Assembly (NCBI GenBank): GCA_028284325.1 | Contig: JANQRX010000012.1 | Location: 1 to 64,000, forward strand | Origin: Bauldia sp. | GTDB taxonomy: Bacteria > Pseudomonadota > Alphaproteobacteria > Rhizobiales > Kaistiaceae | Length of the DNA: 64,000 nt | Direction: 5' to 3' | Shown here: positions 1 to 10,069 of the stretch, in pieces | How the letters are laid out: each line of letters begins with the position of its first letter | Numbering within the stretch: position 1 is the stretch's first letter | The notes under the pieces: model-generated | Told to the model about the DNA's origin: nothing | Database searches by the model: none | Seen by the model: the letters and a program-made list of their open reading frames with translations, nothing else | Program-made: the position numbers and the translations under genes

Positions 1-25
1 CATCACTCAGATCGAAACGAGCCAT
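1..25 (-). CDS. IS5-type transposase, N-terminal fragment cut by the window edge
   Basis: Only the first eight codons are present; they read MARFDLSD. Many IS5-family transposases of Rhizobiales start this way (family knowledge from memory). The ATG at 25 is preceded by a good ribosome binding site, GAGGAGG, a few bases upstream on the minus strand. The rest of the gene lies left of the window, so neither integrity nor activity can be judged. Eight residues are thin evidence, so the assignment depends on the start motif together with the IS-end-like sequence just upstream. Confidence 0.5.
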
Positions 26-90
26 GATCCATCCTCCTCAAAGAGGTTGAATCACGTCTCACCCAAAACCGGAATCCCCTTTATGGGTAC
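1..90 (-). mobile_element. Probable end of an IS5-family insertion sequence
   Basis: Upstream of the transposase start, the minus strand carries a short leader with GGGATTCCGGTTTTGGGTGA (about 60-80). This resembles the terminal inverted repeats of IS5-group elements in Rhizobiales (recalled, not searched). The outer boundary probably lies near 80-90, a few bases before the stop of the MFS gene at 96. The other end is outside the window, so the terminal repeat and target duplication cannot be confirmed here. Confidence 0.4.
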
Positions 91-95
91 ACGAC

Positions 96-1514
96 CTAGC
101 CGCGGTCGCGCATCGAGGTGACCGGATCGGGGGCGGGACTGCGGCCCGACATCTCGTCGCCGGCATCGGGGGCGAGCGGCAGGAACACGAACAGCGACGC
201 CAGCGACAGAACGCCGATCGCGGCGAAGGCGAACAGGAAATCGTCGGCGCCGATCTCGCCGCCACCCGCCTGGGCCGTCAGCTCGAGCACCAGGGCGCCC
301 ACCGTGATGCCGATGGTCAGCGACAATTGCTGCGCGACGCTGGTGAGCGTTGTGGCGCTGCTCAGGCGCTCCGGCGGGATGTCGGCGAACGCCAGCGCGT
401 TGATGGAGGTGAATTGCAGCGAACGGAAGAAGCCGCCGATCAACAGCAGTCCGGAGATCACCACCACCGGCGTCTGGGCGGTGAAGAAGGCTGGCAGAGC
501 GACGAAGATGGAGGCGATGACGGTGTTGACCAGGAGGACGTTCCTGAAGCCGTAGCGTTTGAGGATCGGCATCGCCATGAACTTCATGGCCACCGCCCCG
601 ATCGCGGCCGAGAAGGTGGTCATGCCGGAGGCGAAGGGCGTCATGCCGAAGCCCAGTTGCAGGAGCAGGGGCAGGAGGAGCGGCGTCGCCCCGACACCGG
701 CGCGGAACAGGACCGAGCCGATAAGGCTGAGGCCGAAGGTGGGGATGCGGATCAGCGACAGGTCCATGATCGCGTCCTGCCGCCGACCATGCGTAACCAC
801 GAAGGCGACGAGCAGGACCGCACCGCCCGCGAGCAGCATCGCCACCTCGGCGGTGGTGAACAGGCCGAGCCCGAGCGCCGTGGCGCCGGTCATGAAGGCG
901 GCGAGCCCGACGCCCGCCAGCACGAAGCCGCTGAGATCGAACCGCGACACCTTCTCGGCGCGAATGTCGGGGATGTAGATCGTGGCGAGTACGAAGCCGA
1001 GCACCCCGACCGGAATGTTGATCCAGAAGATCCAACGCCAGCCGACGAAGGTGGTGAGGAAGCCGCCGACGGGCGGCCCCATGAGCGGCCCGACGAGGGC
1101 CGGCACTGTGAGCCACGCCAGCGACGCGACCAGTTCACGCTTGGAGACCGAGCGTAGGAGCACCAGCCGTCCGACAGGCACCATCATCGCCCCGCCCACG
1201 CCCTGCACCACACGCGCCAGCGCCAGTTCCACCAGCGAGCCGGAGAGGCCGCACAGGATCGATCCGACCACGAAGACGACGATGGCGGCGCGAAAGATCA
1301 GGCGCGCGCCGAATCGGTCGGCGATCCAGCCCGACGCCGGAATGAACACCGCGATCGCCAACAGATAGGAGGTCAGCGCGAGCTTGAGATCGATCGGGCT
1401 GGTGCCGAAATCGGCCGCAATCGCCGGCAGCGCCGTGGAAATCACGGTCGCATCGAGGTTTTCCATGAACAGTGCCGTCGCGACAATGAGCGGCACCAGG
1501 ATGCGATCCGGCAT
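96..1514 (-). CDS. MFS transporter, DHA2 (EmrB/QacA-like) drug exporter family
   Basis: The 472-residue integral membrane protein has alternating hydrophobic segments consistent with 13-14 helices. It begins in the DHA2 style with LDATVISTALPAIAADF after the first helix, has a loop-2/3 motif around GWIADRFGARL, and an antiporter motif C-like GPLMGPPVGG. The family exports drugs or metabolites in exchange for protons across the inner membrane; the substrate cannot be inferred. I chose the ATG at 1514 because the longer frame only adds a non-hydrophobic, non-conserved 28-residue stretch. It stands alone next to the IS end on one side and is divergent from guaB on the other. No regulator gene is adjacent. 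Confidence 0.85.
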   Translation of the reverse strand: MPDRILVPLIVATALFMENLDATVISTALPAIAADFGTSPIDLKLALTSYLLAIAVFIPASGWIADRFGARLIFRAAIVVFVVGSILCGLSGSLVELALARVVQGVGGAMMVPVGRLVLLRSVSKRELVASLAWLTVPALVGPLMGPPVGGFLTTFVGWRWIFWINIPVGVLGFVLATIYIPDIRAEKVSRFDLSGFVLAGVGLAAFMTGATALGLGLFTTAEVAMLLAGGAVLLVAFVVTHGRRQDAIMDLSLIRIPTFGLSLIGSVLFRAGVGATPLLLPLLLQLGFGMTPFASGMTTFSAAIGAVAMKFMAMPILKRYGFRNVLLVNTVIASIFVALPAFFTAQTPVVVISGLLLIGGFFRSLQFTSINALAFADIPPERLSSATTLTSVAQQLSLTIGITVGALVLELTAQAGGGEIGADDFLFAFAAIGVLSLASLFVFLPLAPDAGDEMSGRSPAPDPVTSMRDRG

Positions 1515-1740
1515 CGCGGGGGCGATCCTTGGCGGGCAGGCGGCGGGAAGGCCGAGCGGGGAGGAATCCCATTTTAGCCTGTCGCGGGAGCCGTGCAAAA
1601 CCGCGGGTGCGGCACATGCGCGGCTATCGCGAATCGTGGCGATCTGTTACGGGATCGCCCACTTTCCGCACCGCCGCCAGGCTGCCGGTCCCGCGAAGGC
1701 GGCCCCGGGCGCGGGGTCGTTTTAACAGGGGGCGCCGACG

Positions 1741-3231
1741 ATGGTGGTTTTCAGCGAAACATCGGCCGGCGAGCATGCCCTTGCCTTCGACGACGTACTG
1801 TTGGCGCCCGGCTATTCGACGGTGCTGCCCGGCCAGGCGACGGTGACCTCGCGGCTGACCCGCACGATCGGGCTCAACCTGCCGATCCTGTCGGCGGCCA
1901 TGGACACCGTCACCGATTCCAGGCTCGCCATCGCGATGGCCCAGGCCGGCGGGATCGGGGTCATCCACCGCAACATGACGGCCGAGGAACAGGCGGAAGC
2001 GGTCCGCCAGGTGAAGAAGTTCGAGTCCGGCATGGTGGTCAATCCGGTCACCATCGGCCCCGATGCCACGCTCGACGAGGCGCTGGCGCTGATGAAGCAC
2101 CATCGTATCTCCGGTATCCCGGTGGTCGAGGGGGACGAACGACCGGGGCGGCTGGTGGGCATTCTCACCAACCGCGACGTCCGCTTCGCCTCCGATCCGT
2201 CCCAGAAGGTCGCCGAACTGATGACCCGGGACGAGCTGGTGACGGTGACGGAATCGGTGGAACAGGAGGAGGCCAAGCGGCTTCTCCACACCAATCGCAT
2301 CGAGAAACTTCTGGTGGTCGACGAGGCCTATCGCTGCGTCGGCCTGGTGACGGTGAAGGACATCGAGAAGAGCACGCTCCATCCCGACTCCAACAAGGAT
2401 GCCGACGGTCGGCTCCGGGTCGCGGCCGCCTCCACCGTCGGCGACGCCGGTCACGAGCGCAGCGCCCAGCTGATCGACGCCGAGTCCGATCTGATCGTGA
2501 TCGACACGGCCCATGGCCATTCCCAGCACGTGCTGGAGGCCGTCAACCGCATCAAGAAGCAGTCCAACCGCACCCAGGTTGTGGCCGGCAACGTGGCCAC
2601 CGTCGACGGGGCCAAGGCGCTGATCGATGCCGGCGCCGACGCGATCAAGGTCGGCATCGGGCCGGGCTCGATCTGCACCACGCGGATCGTGGCCGGCGTC
2701 GGTGTGCCGCAACTGACCGCCGTCCTCGACGTCGCCCGCGTCGGCGAGGACGCGGACATTCCGGTGATCGCCGATGGCGGCATCCGCTATTCCGGCGATC
2801 TCGCCAAGGCGCTCGCCGCCGGCGCGTCCTGCGCCATGATCGGCTCGCTGCTCGCCGGCACCGACGAAAGCCCCGGCGATGTCTATTTGCACCAGGGCCG
2901 CTCCTACAAGAGCTATCGCGGCATGGGCTCGGTCGGCGCCATGGCGCGCGGCTCGGCCGACCGCTACTTCCAGGCCGAGGTGCGCGATACACTGAAGCTC
3001 GTGCCCGAGGGGATCGAGGGCCAGGTTCCGTACAAGGGGCCGGTCGCCGGCGTCCTCCATCAGCTCGTCGGCGGGTTGCGGGCGGCGATGGGCTATGTGG
3101 GGGCGTCCGATCTCGCTAAGTTGCGGGCCAAGGCGCGCTTCATCCGCGTGTCCGACGCCGCCACCCGCGAGAGCCACGCCCACGACGTTGCCATCACCCG
3201 CGAAAGCCCCAACTACCCGAGCGCGGTCTGA
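1741..3231 (+). CDS. guaB: Inosine-5'-monophosphate dehydrogenase
   Basis: GuaB oxidises IMP to XMP with NAD+, the first committed step of guanine nucleotide synthesis, in the cytosol. The 496-residue protein is the normal length. It has the catalytic TIM barrel interrupted by a pair of CBS domains at roughly residues 95-215. The active-site loop [11 protein letters not shown] holds the catalytic Cys312, and the IMP-binding [11 protein letters not shown] follows. The ATG at 1741 has a GGGGG ribosome-binding stretch about eight bases upstream. It is the first gene of a tight plus-strand set with an RNA methyltransferase, a nucleosidase and guaA, so both GMP-branch enzymes are co-transcribed. 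No purine operator was recognised in the 226 bases upstream. Confidence 0.97.
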   Translation: MVVFSETSAGEHALAFDDVLLAPGYSTVLPGQATVTSRLTRTIGLNLPILSAAMDTVTDSRLAIAMAQAGGIGVIHRNMTAEEQAEAVRQVKKFESGMVVNPVTIGPDATLDEALALMKHHRISGIPVVEGDERPGRLVGILTNRDVRFASDPSQKVAELMTRDELVTVTESVEQEEAKRLLHTNRIEKLLVVDEAYRCVGLVTVKDIEKSTLHPDSNKDADGRLRVAAASTVGDAGHERSAQLIDAESDLIVIDTAHGHSQHVLEAVNRIKKQSNRTQVVAGNVATVDGAKALIDAGADAIKVGIGPGSICTTRIVAGVGVPQLTAVLDVARVGEDADIPVIADGGIRYSGDLAKALAAGASCAMIGSLLAGTDESPGDVYLHQGRSYKSYRGMGSVGAMARGSADRYFQAEVRDTLKLVPEGIEGQVPYKGPVAGVLHQLVGGLRAAMGYVGASDLAKLRAKARFIRVSDAATRESHAHDVAITRESPNYPSAV

Positions 3232-3234
3232 GGC

Positions 3235-4521
3235 ATGCGGTTCGGCGGGCGTATGCGCGCTGCGATGGAGGTCCTGACCGAGGTAGAGGACCGGCGGCGC
3301 CCGGCGGCCGAGGCCTTGAAGGACTGGGGCAAGGGCCATCGCTTCGCCGGCTCCGGCGACCGGGCCGCCATCGGCAACCTCGTCTACGACGCGCTGCGCT
3401 GGCGGCTCTCGTCCGCGTGGTGCGCCGACAGCGACCGGCCGGCGGCGATCGTCCACGCCGTCGTCCATCGCCGCTGGGGTGTGGTCGCCGACGCACTTGC
3501 CGAAGCCTTTGCGAGCGATCCCCATGCGCCCGATCCGCTGACCCCGGAGGAGACGCAGGCGCTCGCGACCCGCGATCCCGCAACGGCGCCGGACCACGTG
3601 CGCGCCGACGTACCGGACTGGATCGCCGGCGCGCTCGAGACGGGTTTCGGCGCGGGCTGGGTCGCCGAGGGCGAGGCCTCGGCGCTGCGGCCGCCGCTCG
3701 ATCTGCGCGTCAACACCCTCAAGGCCGACCGGGCGAAGGTCGAGAAGGCGCTGGCGCGCCACGGCGCCGTCCCCACGCCCTTCGCCGCGACCGGGCTTCG
3801 CATCGCACCGACGATCGGCGAGGGGCGGCACCCCAACGTCACCGTCGAGCCGGCCTACCGGAAGGGCTGGTTCGAGGTTCAGGACGAGGGCAGCCAGCTC
3901 GCTGCCGCCATGGTCGGGGCCGCGCGCGGCGACCAGATCCTCGATCTCTGCGCCGGCGCCGGCGGCAAGACGCTGGCGCTTGCCGCCGCGATAGACAATA
4001 CCGGTCAGGTGTTCGCCACCGACGCCGACCGACATCGCCTCGCCCCCATCTTCGAGCGTCTCCGCCGTGCCGGCACCCGCAACGTCCAGGTGCGCGAGGC
4101 GGGCGCGGCGCTGGAGGACGTTGCGGGACGGTTCGACGCCGTCCTCGTGGACGCGCCATGTACCGGCACCGGCACGTGGCGGCGGCGGCCGGACACCAAA
4201 TGGCGCCTGCGGCCCGAGGCCATCGCCGCACGAACGGCGACGCAGGACGCGCTTCTCGACGACGCCGCGGCACTGGTCGGCCCCACCGGGCGGCTGGTCT
4301 ACGTCACCTGCTCCCTGTTGCCGGAGGAGAACGACGAGCGCGTAAGCGCCTTTCTCGATCGGCATCCGGCGTTCCTCGCCCGGCAGGGCGGGGAGGTGGC
4401 GGCGTCGGTCGGCCTCGACGAAAATCACGCCATGCTCGGCGCGCACGGTGTCCAGCTCACGCCGGCCCGCACCGGCACCGACGCGTTCTATGTCGCGGTT
4501 CTGGAGCGCCGACCGTCATGA
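3235..4521 (+). CDS. rsmB: RsmB-family RNA (cytosine-5) methyltransferase
   Basis: This SAM-dependent m5C methyltransferase is of the RsmB/Sun/NOL1 type, acting on 16S rRNA in characterised members. The 428-residue protein has an N-terminal NusB-like region and a C-terminal Rossmann fold with the SAM motif [13 protein letters not shown]. It carries the two catalytic cysteines of the family, Cys309 in [10 protein letters not shown] and Cys359 in [10 protein letters not shown]. Their spacing of 50 matches E. coli RsmB. The start lies three bases after the guaB stop, and an in-frame ATG at 3253 is an alternative. Its stop overlaps the next start as ATGA. That neighbour removes S-adenosylhomocysteine, the by-product of this reaction. 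The exact RNA target is inferred from the family. Confidence 0.85.
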   Translation: MRFGGRMRAAMEVLTEVEDRRRPAAEALKDWGKGHRFAGSGDRAAIGNLVYDALRWRLSSAWCADSDRPAAIVHAVVHRRWGVVADALAEAFASDPHAPDPLTPEETQALATRDPATAPDHVRADVPDWIAGALETGFGAGWVAEGEASALRPPLDLRVNTLKADRAKVEKALARHGAVPTPFAATGLRIAPTIGEGRHPNVTVEPAYRKGWFEVQDEGSQLAAAMVGAARGDQILDLCAGAGGKTLALAAAIDNTGQVFATDADRHRLAPIFERLRRAGTRNVQVREAGAALEDVAGRFDAVLVDAPCTGTGTWRRRPDTKWRLRPEAIAARTATQDALLDDAAALVGPTGRLVYVTCSLLPEENDERVSAFLDRHPAFLARQGGEVAASVGLDENHAMLGAHGVQLTPARTGTDAFYVAVLERRPS

Positions 4522-5179
4522 GGGTGCCGCTCACCACCTTCCACGGCCGCGAGTTCCTGTTCGTGATGGCCACCGAACAGGAGTACGGGCCGCACCTGCG
4601 GGCCCTGTTCGAGCCGCTGATGGTCGGCGTCGGGCCGGTGGAAGCGGCCGCCGGCACCGCATCGGCGTTGGCGATGCTGGCCGCCGGCGACCATCTGTCG
4701 GATCTGGTGGTGAGCCTCGGCTCGGCCGGATCGCCAAGCCTCGATCACGCCGCCGTCTACCAGGTAGGCTCCGTGTCCTATCGCGACATGGACGCCTCGC
4801 CGCTCGGCTTCGACAAGGGCAAGGTGCCGTTCTCCGATATCCCGGTGGCGATCGACTTGCCGATCGCGATTCCGAGCGTCCCATCCGCGCGCCTATCCAC
4901 CGGCGCCGGCATCGTGACCGGGAGCGCCTACGACGCCATCGACGCCGATATGGTCGACATGGAGACCTACGCCGTCGTCCGTGCCGCGCAGATGTTCGAC
5001 GTGCCGGTCGTGGGCCTGCGTGGTATCAGCGATGGCCGCGGTCCCGTCGAGGAGCTTGGCGACTGGACCGCCTACCTGCACGTCATCGACGAACGTCTGG
5101 CGGCCGCGGTCGGTCGGTTGACCGACGCGCTGGCCCGGAACGCGATTCCGCTTTCGTCGCCCCGCCCGAAGGAGAGCCC

Positions 5180-5183
<4 letters not shown>
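4518..5183 (+). CDS. mtnN: 5'-methylthioadenosine/S-adenosylhomocysteine nucleosidase-like protein
   Basis: The 221-residue protein belongs to the purine nucleoside phosphorylase/nucleosidase superfamily, which hydrolyses MTA and SAH to adenine plus the thio-ribose. It has the family signature [13 protein letters not shown] with Glu149, which contacts the ribose, followed by GLRGISDG, where Asp172 is the expected general acid. [16 protein letters not shown] glycine-rich loop is near residue 37. It is shorter and more divergent than E. coli MtnN, so substrate range is uncertain. It overlaps the methyltransferase stop (ATGA), and guaA starts with a GTG overlapping its own stop, so the three genes are translationally coupled. 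The released adenine can feed purine salvage. Confidence 0.75.
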
Positions 5184-6727
<1,544 letters not shown>

Positions 6728-6731
6728 AGGG

Positions 6732-6760
6732 TTGAACCGGTTTCCGGATCGGCCTATGTT
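6732..6760 (+). promoter_or_regulatory. Predicted sigma-70 promoter of the toxin-antitoxin-like module
   Basis: A -35 TTGAAC (6732-6737) and -10 TATGTT (6755-6760) are separated by exactly 17 bases, ahead of the two small genes. The -10 hexamer sits inside the left arm of the palindrome at 6754-6789. A protein bound there would block RNA polymerase, as in autoregulated toxin-antitoxin operons. Positions are read from sequence; activity is inferred. Confidence 0.6.
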
Positions 6761-6789
6761 CAACGAAATATGGAATATGTTGAACATAG
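6754..6789. promoter_or_regulatory. Perfect 11-bp inverted repeat, probable antitoxin operator
   Basis: CTATGTTCAAC at 6754-6764 is repeated perfectly inverted as GTTGAACATAG at 6779-6789, with a 14-base AT-rich spacer. It lies 15 bases before the antitoxin start and overlaps the predicted -10 box. Such a palindrome is the expected binding site for a dimeric antitoxin or antitoxin-toxin complex. Its low GC content stands out from the surrounding DNA. Confidence 0.65.
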
Positions 6790-6803
6790 ACAGGTGATTG
6801 GCG

Positions 6804-7121
6804 ATGGCAGATGCGGCGACGGCGAAGCGGGGCGCACCGCGTACCAGGAGACCGGCCTCCCAGTCGGCGATCGACGCGGTCGTGGTCGAGGCCGTCATGC
6901 AGGCGGCGGCCCGGTCCGGGCTGCTGCGCGAGAAGGACGGCCGAATCGCAAGCCGGGTCAGTCCGGCGCTGGTCGAGCAGGCCAAGCGCCGGACCGGGAT
7001 CGAGACCGATTCCGATCTGATCGAGTTCGCGCTGGCGTCGATCGCGCTTGAAGATCGCTTCGCCGAGACGTTCAGGGAATCCCGTGGCAAGGTCGATCCG
7101 AAACTGAAGCTTGGCTACTGA
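6804..7121 (+). CDS. Putative antitoxin, ribbon-helix-helix-like
   Basis: This 105-residue protein has a basic N-terminus (KRG, RTRRP). Its middle can be read as a ribbon-helix-helix unit: a short strand RIASRVS (47-53), helix PALVEQAKRRTG (54-65) and a second helix DSDLIEFALASIAL (69-82). The polar tail, about residues 85-105, is the usual place for toxin binding. ATG at 6804 was preferred over a TTG two codons upstream. It overlaps the start of the PIN-domain gene and sits behind a promoter and perfect palindrome. Function is inferred from this arrangement and from resemblance to antitoxins; I do not recognise a named family. It could instead be a small regulator of the adjacent nuclease. 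Confidence 0.6.
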   Translation: MADAATAKRGAPRTRRPASQSAIDAVVVEAVMQAAARSGLLREKDGRIASRVSPALVEQAKRRTGIETDSDLIEFALASIALEDRFAETFRESRGKVDPKLKLGY

Positions 7122-7701
7122 CGTGGCCGACTTCGATGTCGACGCGGCGCGACGCTGGGCGCGTTTCGACCGGCGATCGACGTTGGCCCGGAGAGCGGAC
7201 GATCAGCTGCCGTTCGTCGATCCGGACAATCTCAGCGGGCGCGGATTGATACTCGATACCTGCGTCTACATTGACCAGATGCAGGGCAGGGCGCCCGAAC
7301 TGCTCGACGACCTGATCGAACATCGGACCGTCAACCACTCCGTCATCGCGATCCAGGAACTGATGCACGCCGTCGGCGCCCTGAATCCGAGCGACCGGCG
7401 AACGCGCAGCGTCGTGACCCAAATCGGGCGATTGGTGAAAGCCATGCCGTCCCACCGGACGTTTACGCCGGACGCCGACGTTCTGGGGCGGGCGGGCCTG
7501 TTGTCGGGTGTACTCTGTCGGCTTCAGGGCTACGGCAAGAGCCACAGGATGCGCGCGCTGCACGACGCGACGATCTTCCTGCAGGCGAGGAAGCTCGGCT
7601 TCGTCGTTCTGACCGCCAACACCGCCGACTTCGATCCGCTCCTGCAGCTGGTCCCTTCGGGGCGCGCCGTCTTCTATCGGCCCGTCGCCACTGCCCACTG
7701 A
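7111..7701 (+). CDS. PIN-domain ribonuclease, putative toxin
   Basis: The 196-residue frame opens with a roughly 44-residue polar N-terminal extension. A PIN fold follows, starting at GLILDTCVYID. The acidic metal-binding residues expected of the fold are present: Asp49, Glu83 (IQELMHA), Asp152 (LHDATIFLQA) and Asp173 or Asp175 (ANTADFD). VapC toxins of this fold cleave tRNA or rRNA. At nearly 200 residues it is longer than a usual VapC (about 130-140). The start may be TTG at 7111, overlapping the antitoxin stop by 11 bases, or GTG at 7123 just after it; both suit translational coupling. It converges on the TRAP permease gene with only ten bases between. Toxicity is inferred. Confidence 0.7.
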   Translation: MATDVADFDVDAARRWARFDRRSTLARRADDQLPFVDPDNLSGRGLILDTCVYIDQMQGRAPELLDDLIEHRTVNHSVIAIQELMHAVGALNPSDRRTRSVVTQIGRLVKAMPSHRTFTPDADVLGRAGLLSGVLCRLQGYGKSHRMRALHDATIFLQARKLGFVVLTANTADFDPLLQLVPSGRAVFYRPVATAH

Positions 7702-7711
7702 CGACGGAGCC

Positions 7712-9952
7712 TCAGTCGGCGCCGCGCACGCGGACGCTGAAGCCCTCCCTGGGGTTGATCACCCGCTGGATGAAGTAGATGACCACCGCCGAGGTGATGC
7801 CGATGATGTCGGTGAGCACACTGCCTTCGATCATCAGGAGTGCGGTGACAATCAGGGCCGCGCGCAGGAGCAGGACCGTCTTCTTGCCGAAGAACCAGCC
7901 CTGGACGCCGGCCGACAGCAGGAACACGCCGAGCATCGCCGTCAGGAACGCGCGGATGATCTCGAACGCATGCGATTCCATCAGCAACGCCGAATTGTAG
8001 AAGAACATGAACGGCACGACGAAGGCCGCGATGCCTATCTTGAACGACGCCACCGAGGTTTCCATCGGGTTGGCGCCGGAGACCCCGGCCGCCGCGTAAG
8101 AAGCCAGCGCCACCGGTGGCGTGATCGCCGAAACGACCGCGAAGTAGAACACGAAGAAGTGCGCCACCAGCGGTTCGATGCCAAGCTCGATCAGGCCCGG
8201 CGCCACCACAGACGCCGCGACGGCGTAGGCGGCTGTGGTCGGCATGCCCATGCCGAGCAGGATGGCGATGCACATGGCGAAGACGAGGGCCAGAAGCTGC
8301 GATGCGGCGGCGAGACCGAGCAAGAGGTTCGAGAAACGCGCGCCGACGCCGGTCAGCGAGATCACGCCGACGATGATGCCGGCGCAGGCGCACACGGCGA
8401 TGATCTGGATCGACATCACGCCGGCGATGTTGAACGCCTTGACGATCGAGCGCAGGCCCATGCGGTAGGGCGTGAACCAGCTCACCACGGCGGCGGCGGC
8501 CGTCGCCAGCGTGCCGGCGCGAATGACCGAATAGCCCTGGAACAGCGCGTAGATCAGGATGATGATCGGGATGAACAGGAAGATCCGGCGCGCCATCTCG
8601 CGGAACTTGGGCAGCTCGTCGTCGCGCATGCCGCGCATGCCCAGTTTGCCGGCCTCGAAGTCGACCATGAAGTAGATCGAGACGAAGTAGAGAACGGCCG
8701 GGATCAGGGCGGCGACCGCGATCTCGGTGTAGGGAATGCCGGTGATCTCGGCCATGATGAAGGCGCCGGCGCCCATGATCGGCGGCATGATCTGGCCGCC
8801 GGTGGAGGCGGCCGCCTCGATCGCGCCGGCGGTCTTCTTGTGATAGCCGACCTTCTTCATCAGCGGGATCGTCAGGGAACCGGTGGCCACGACATTGCCG
8901 GCCGACGTGCCGTTGATCATGCCCATCAGGCCGGAGGCGAAGATGGCCACCTTGGCCGGTCCGCCGCGCGCACGCCCGGCAACGGCAAAGGCGAAGTTGA
9001 CGAAGTAGTCGCCCACCTTCGAGGCCTGCAGGAACGCGGCAAAGATAATGAACAGGATGATGTAGGTCGACGAGACCGCCGTCGTCGGCCCGAGGATGCC
9101 GGCGTCCGTATAGACCTGGCTGAAGAAACGCTGCCAGGAGATGGCCGGCGAGTTCAGGAAGCCGGGCAGGTGCTGGCCGGTGAAGACGTAGATCAGAAAG
9201 AGAACGGAGATGATCACCAGCGCCAGCCCGGCGACACGGCGTGTCAGCTCCATGATCAGCAGCGTGCCGGCGACAGCGGCGATGGAGATGCCGATCGGCG
9301 CAAACGGCGTGCCGGTCGAGTTGCGCATCAGCGTGCCGTAGATGGTGATCAGATAGGTTGCGACCGCGATCCCGCAGACGGCGAGAACCAGGTCCAGCAC
9401 GTTGATCGCGCCGCGCTGGCGCTTGTGGAACCAGGAGAGCGCGATGCTGCCGCATGTCGCCAGCATCAGCGGCGCGCCGAACAGCCACGTCTCGTTGAAC
9501 TTGATGCGCTCGTCGATGCCGTTCCACATCACGCCGCCGGCGATCTCGGCGGTGAAGGAGAACGCCACGCCGAGCGAGAACAGCGCCGGGGCCATCAGCG
9601 CGAAGCCGATCAGGCTCAGAAGGCGCTTGTCTTCGCTTTCGTCTCTGGCGAATCGGGTGCCGCTGAACAACATGAAGCCGAGCGCCAGCGCACCGGCAAT
9701 GTGGACGATGCGGAAGTTCCAGGTTTCCATCGGGAAGGTGGGCAGGAACGGGATGACGATCGCGCCGCCGGTCAGTTCGGAGATCGACAGGCCGTTCAGC
9801 GCGGCCATGTGGAAGGCCGCGTAGAAGGTCGCAAACAGGCTGATCATCAGAAAAGACCGCCCTTCGAACAGGCGGCGATTGCTCTCGACCGGCTCCTCGT
9901 CGACGCCCTCGGCGACTACGACACCGTCCTTGTCGGCGGTCTGTTCGCTCAT
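7712..9952 (-). CDS. TRAP transporter permease, fused small and large membrane subunits (TAXI type)
   Basis: This 746-residue, very hydrophobic protein fuses the small (DctQ-like) and large (DctM-like) subunits of a TRAP transporter, as in TAXI-type systems. It imports an organic acid or similar solute with the sodium or proton gradient. The DctM part shows GLMGMINGTSAGNVVATGS and GGQIMPPIMGAGAFIMAE, repeat-type loops typical of this superfamily. The start at 9952 follows AGGAGA. Upstream codons in the same frame encode a non-hydrophobic shadow and were dropped. The binding protein gene lies immediately upstream on the same strand, 117 bases away across a hairpin. The substrate is unknown. 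Confidence 0.92.
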   Translation of the reverse strand: MSEQTADKDGVVVAEGVDEEPVESNRRLFEGRSFLMISLFATFYAAFHMAALNGLSISELTGGAIVIPFLPTFPMETWNFRIVHIAGALALGFMLFSGTRFARDESEDKRLLSLIGFALMAPALFSLGVAFSFTAEIAGGVMWNGIDERIKFNETWLFGAPLMLATCGSIALSWFHKRQRGAINVLDLVLAVCGIAVATYLITIYGTLMRNSTGTPFAPIGISIAAVAGTLLIMELTRRVAGLALVIISVLFLIYVFTGQHLPGFLNSPAISWQRFFSQVYTDAGILGPTTAVSSTYIILFIIFAAFLQASKVGDYFVNFAFAVAGRARGGPAKVAIFASGLMGMINGTSAGNVVATGSLTIPLMKKVGYHKKTAGAIEAAASTGGQIMPPIMGAGAFIMAEITGIPYTEIAVAALIPAVLYFVSIYFMVDFEAGKLGMRGMRDDELPKFREMARRIFLFIPIIILIYALFQGYSVIRAGTLATAAAAVVSWFTPYRMGLRSIVKAFNIAGVMSIQIIAVCACAGIIVGVISLTGVGARFSNLLLGLAAASQLLALVFAMCIAILLGMGMPTTAAYAVAASVVAPGLIELGIEPLVAHFFVFYFAVVSAITPPVALASYAAAGVSGANPMETSVASFKIGIAAFVVPFMFFYNSALLMESHAFEIIRAFLTAMLGVFLLSAGVQGWFFGKKTVLLLRAALIVTALLMIEGSVLTDIIGITSAVVIYFIQRVINPREGFSVRVRGAD

Positions 9953-10017
9953 GGTCTCCTCCCCGTCATCTCCTCCCAGGCGCCGCGCCGGCGGTGCGCG
10001 GACCGTCCCGATGGTGT

Positions 10018-10044
10018 GTCGCACCCGGTCAGACCGGGCGCGAC
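10018..10044 (-). promoter_or_regulatory. Intergenic hairpin between binding-protein and permease genes
   Basis: On the minus strand the transcript reads GTCGC-G-CCCGGT-CTG-ACCGGG-T-GCGAC, a 12-pair hairpin including one G-U pair, with a three-base loop. No uridine run follows, so it is less likely a full terminator than a stabiliser or attenuator. Either would keep binding-protein mRNA above permease mRNA, a common arrangement for transporters. Confidence 0.5.
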
Positions 10045-10069
10045 GCACATTGGCGTTCGGTCGCGGCGG

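Noticed and set aside
1624-4446. A 940-codon minus-strand open frame opposite guaB and rsmB
   Set aside because: Same reason: antisense shadow of two well-identified genes in GC-rich DNA.
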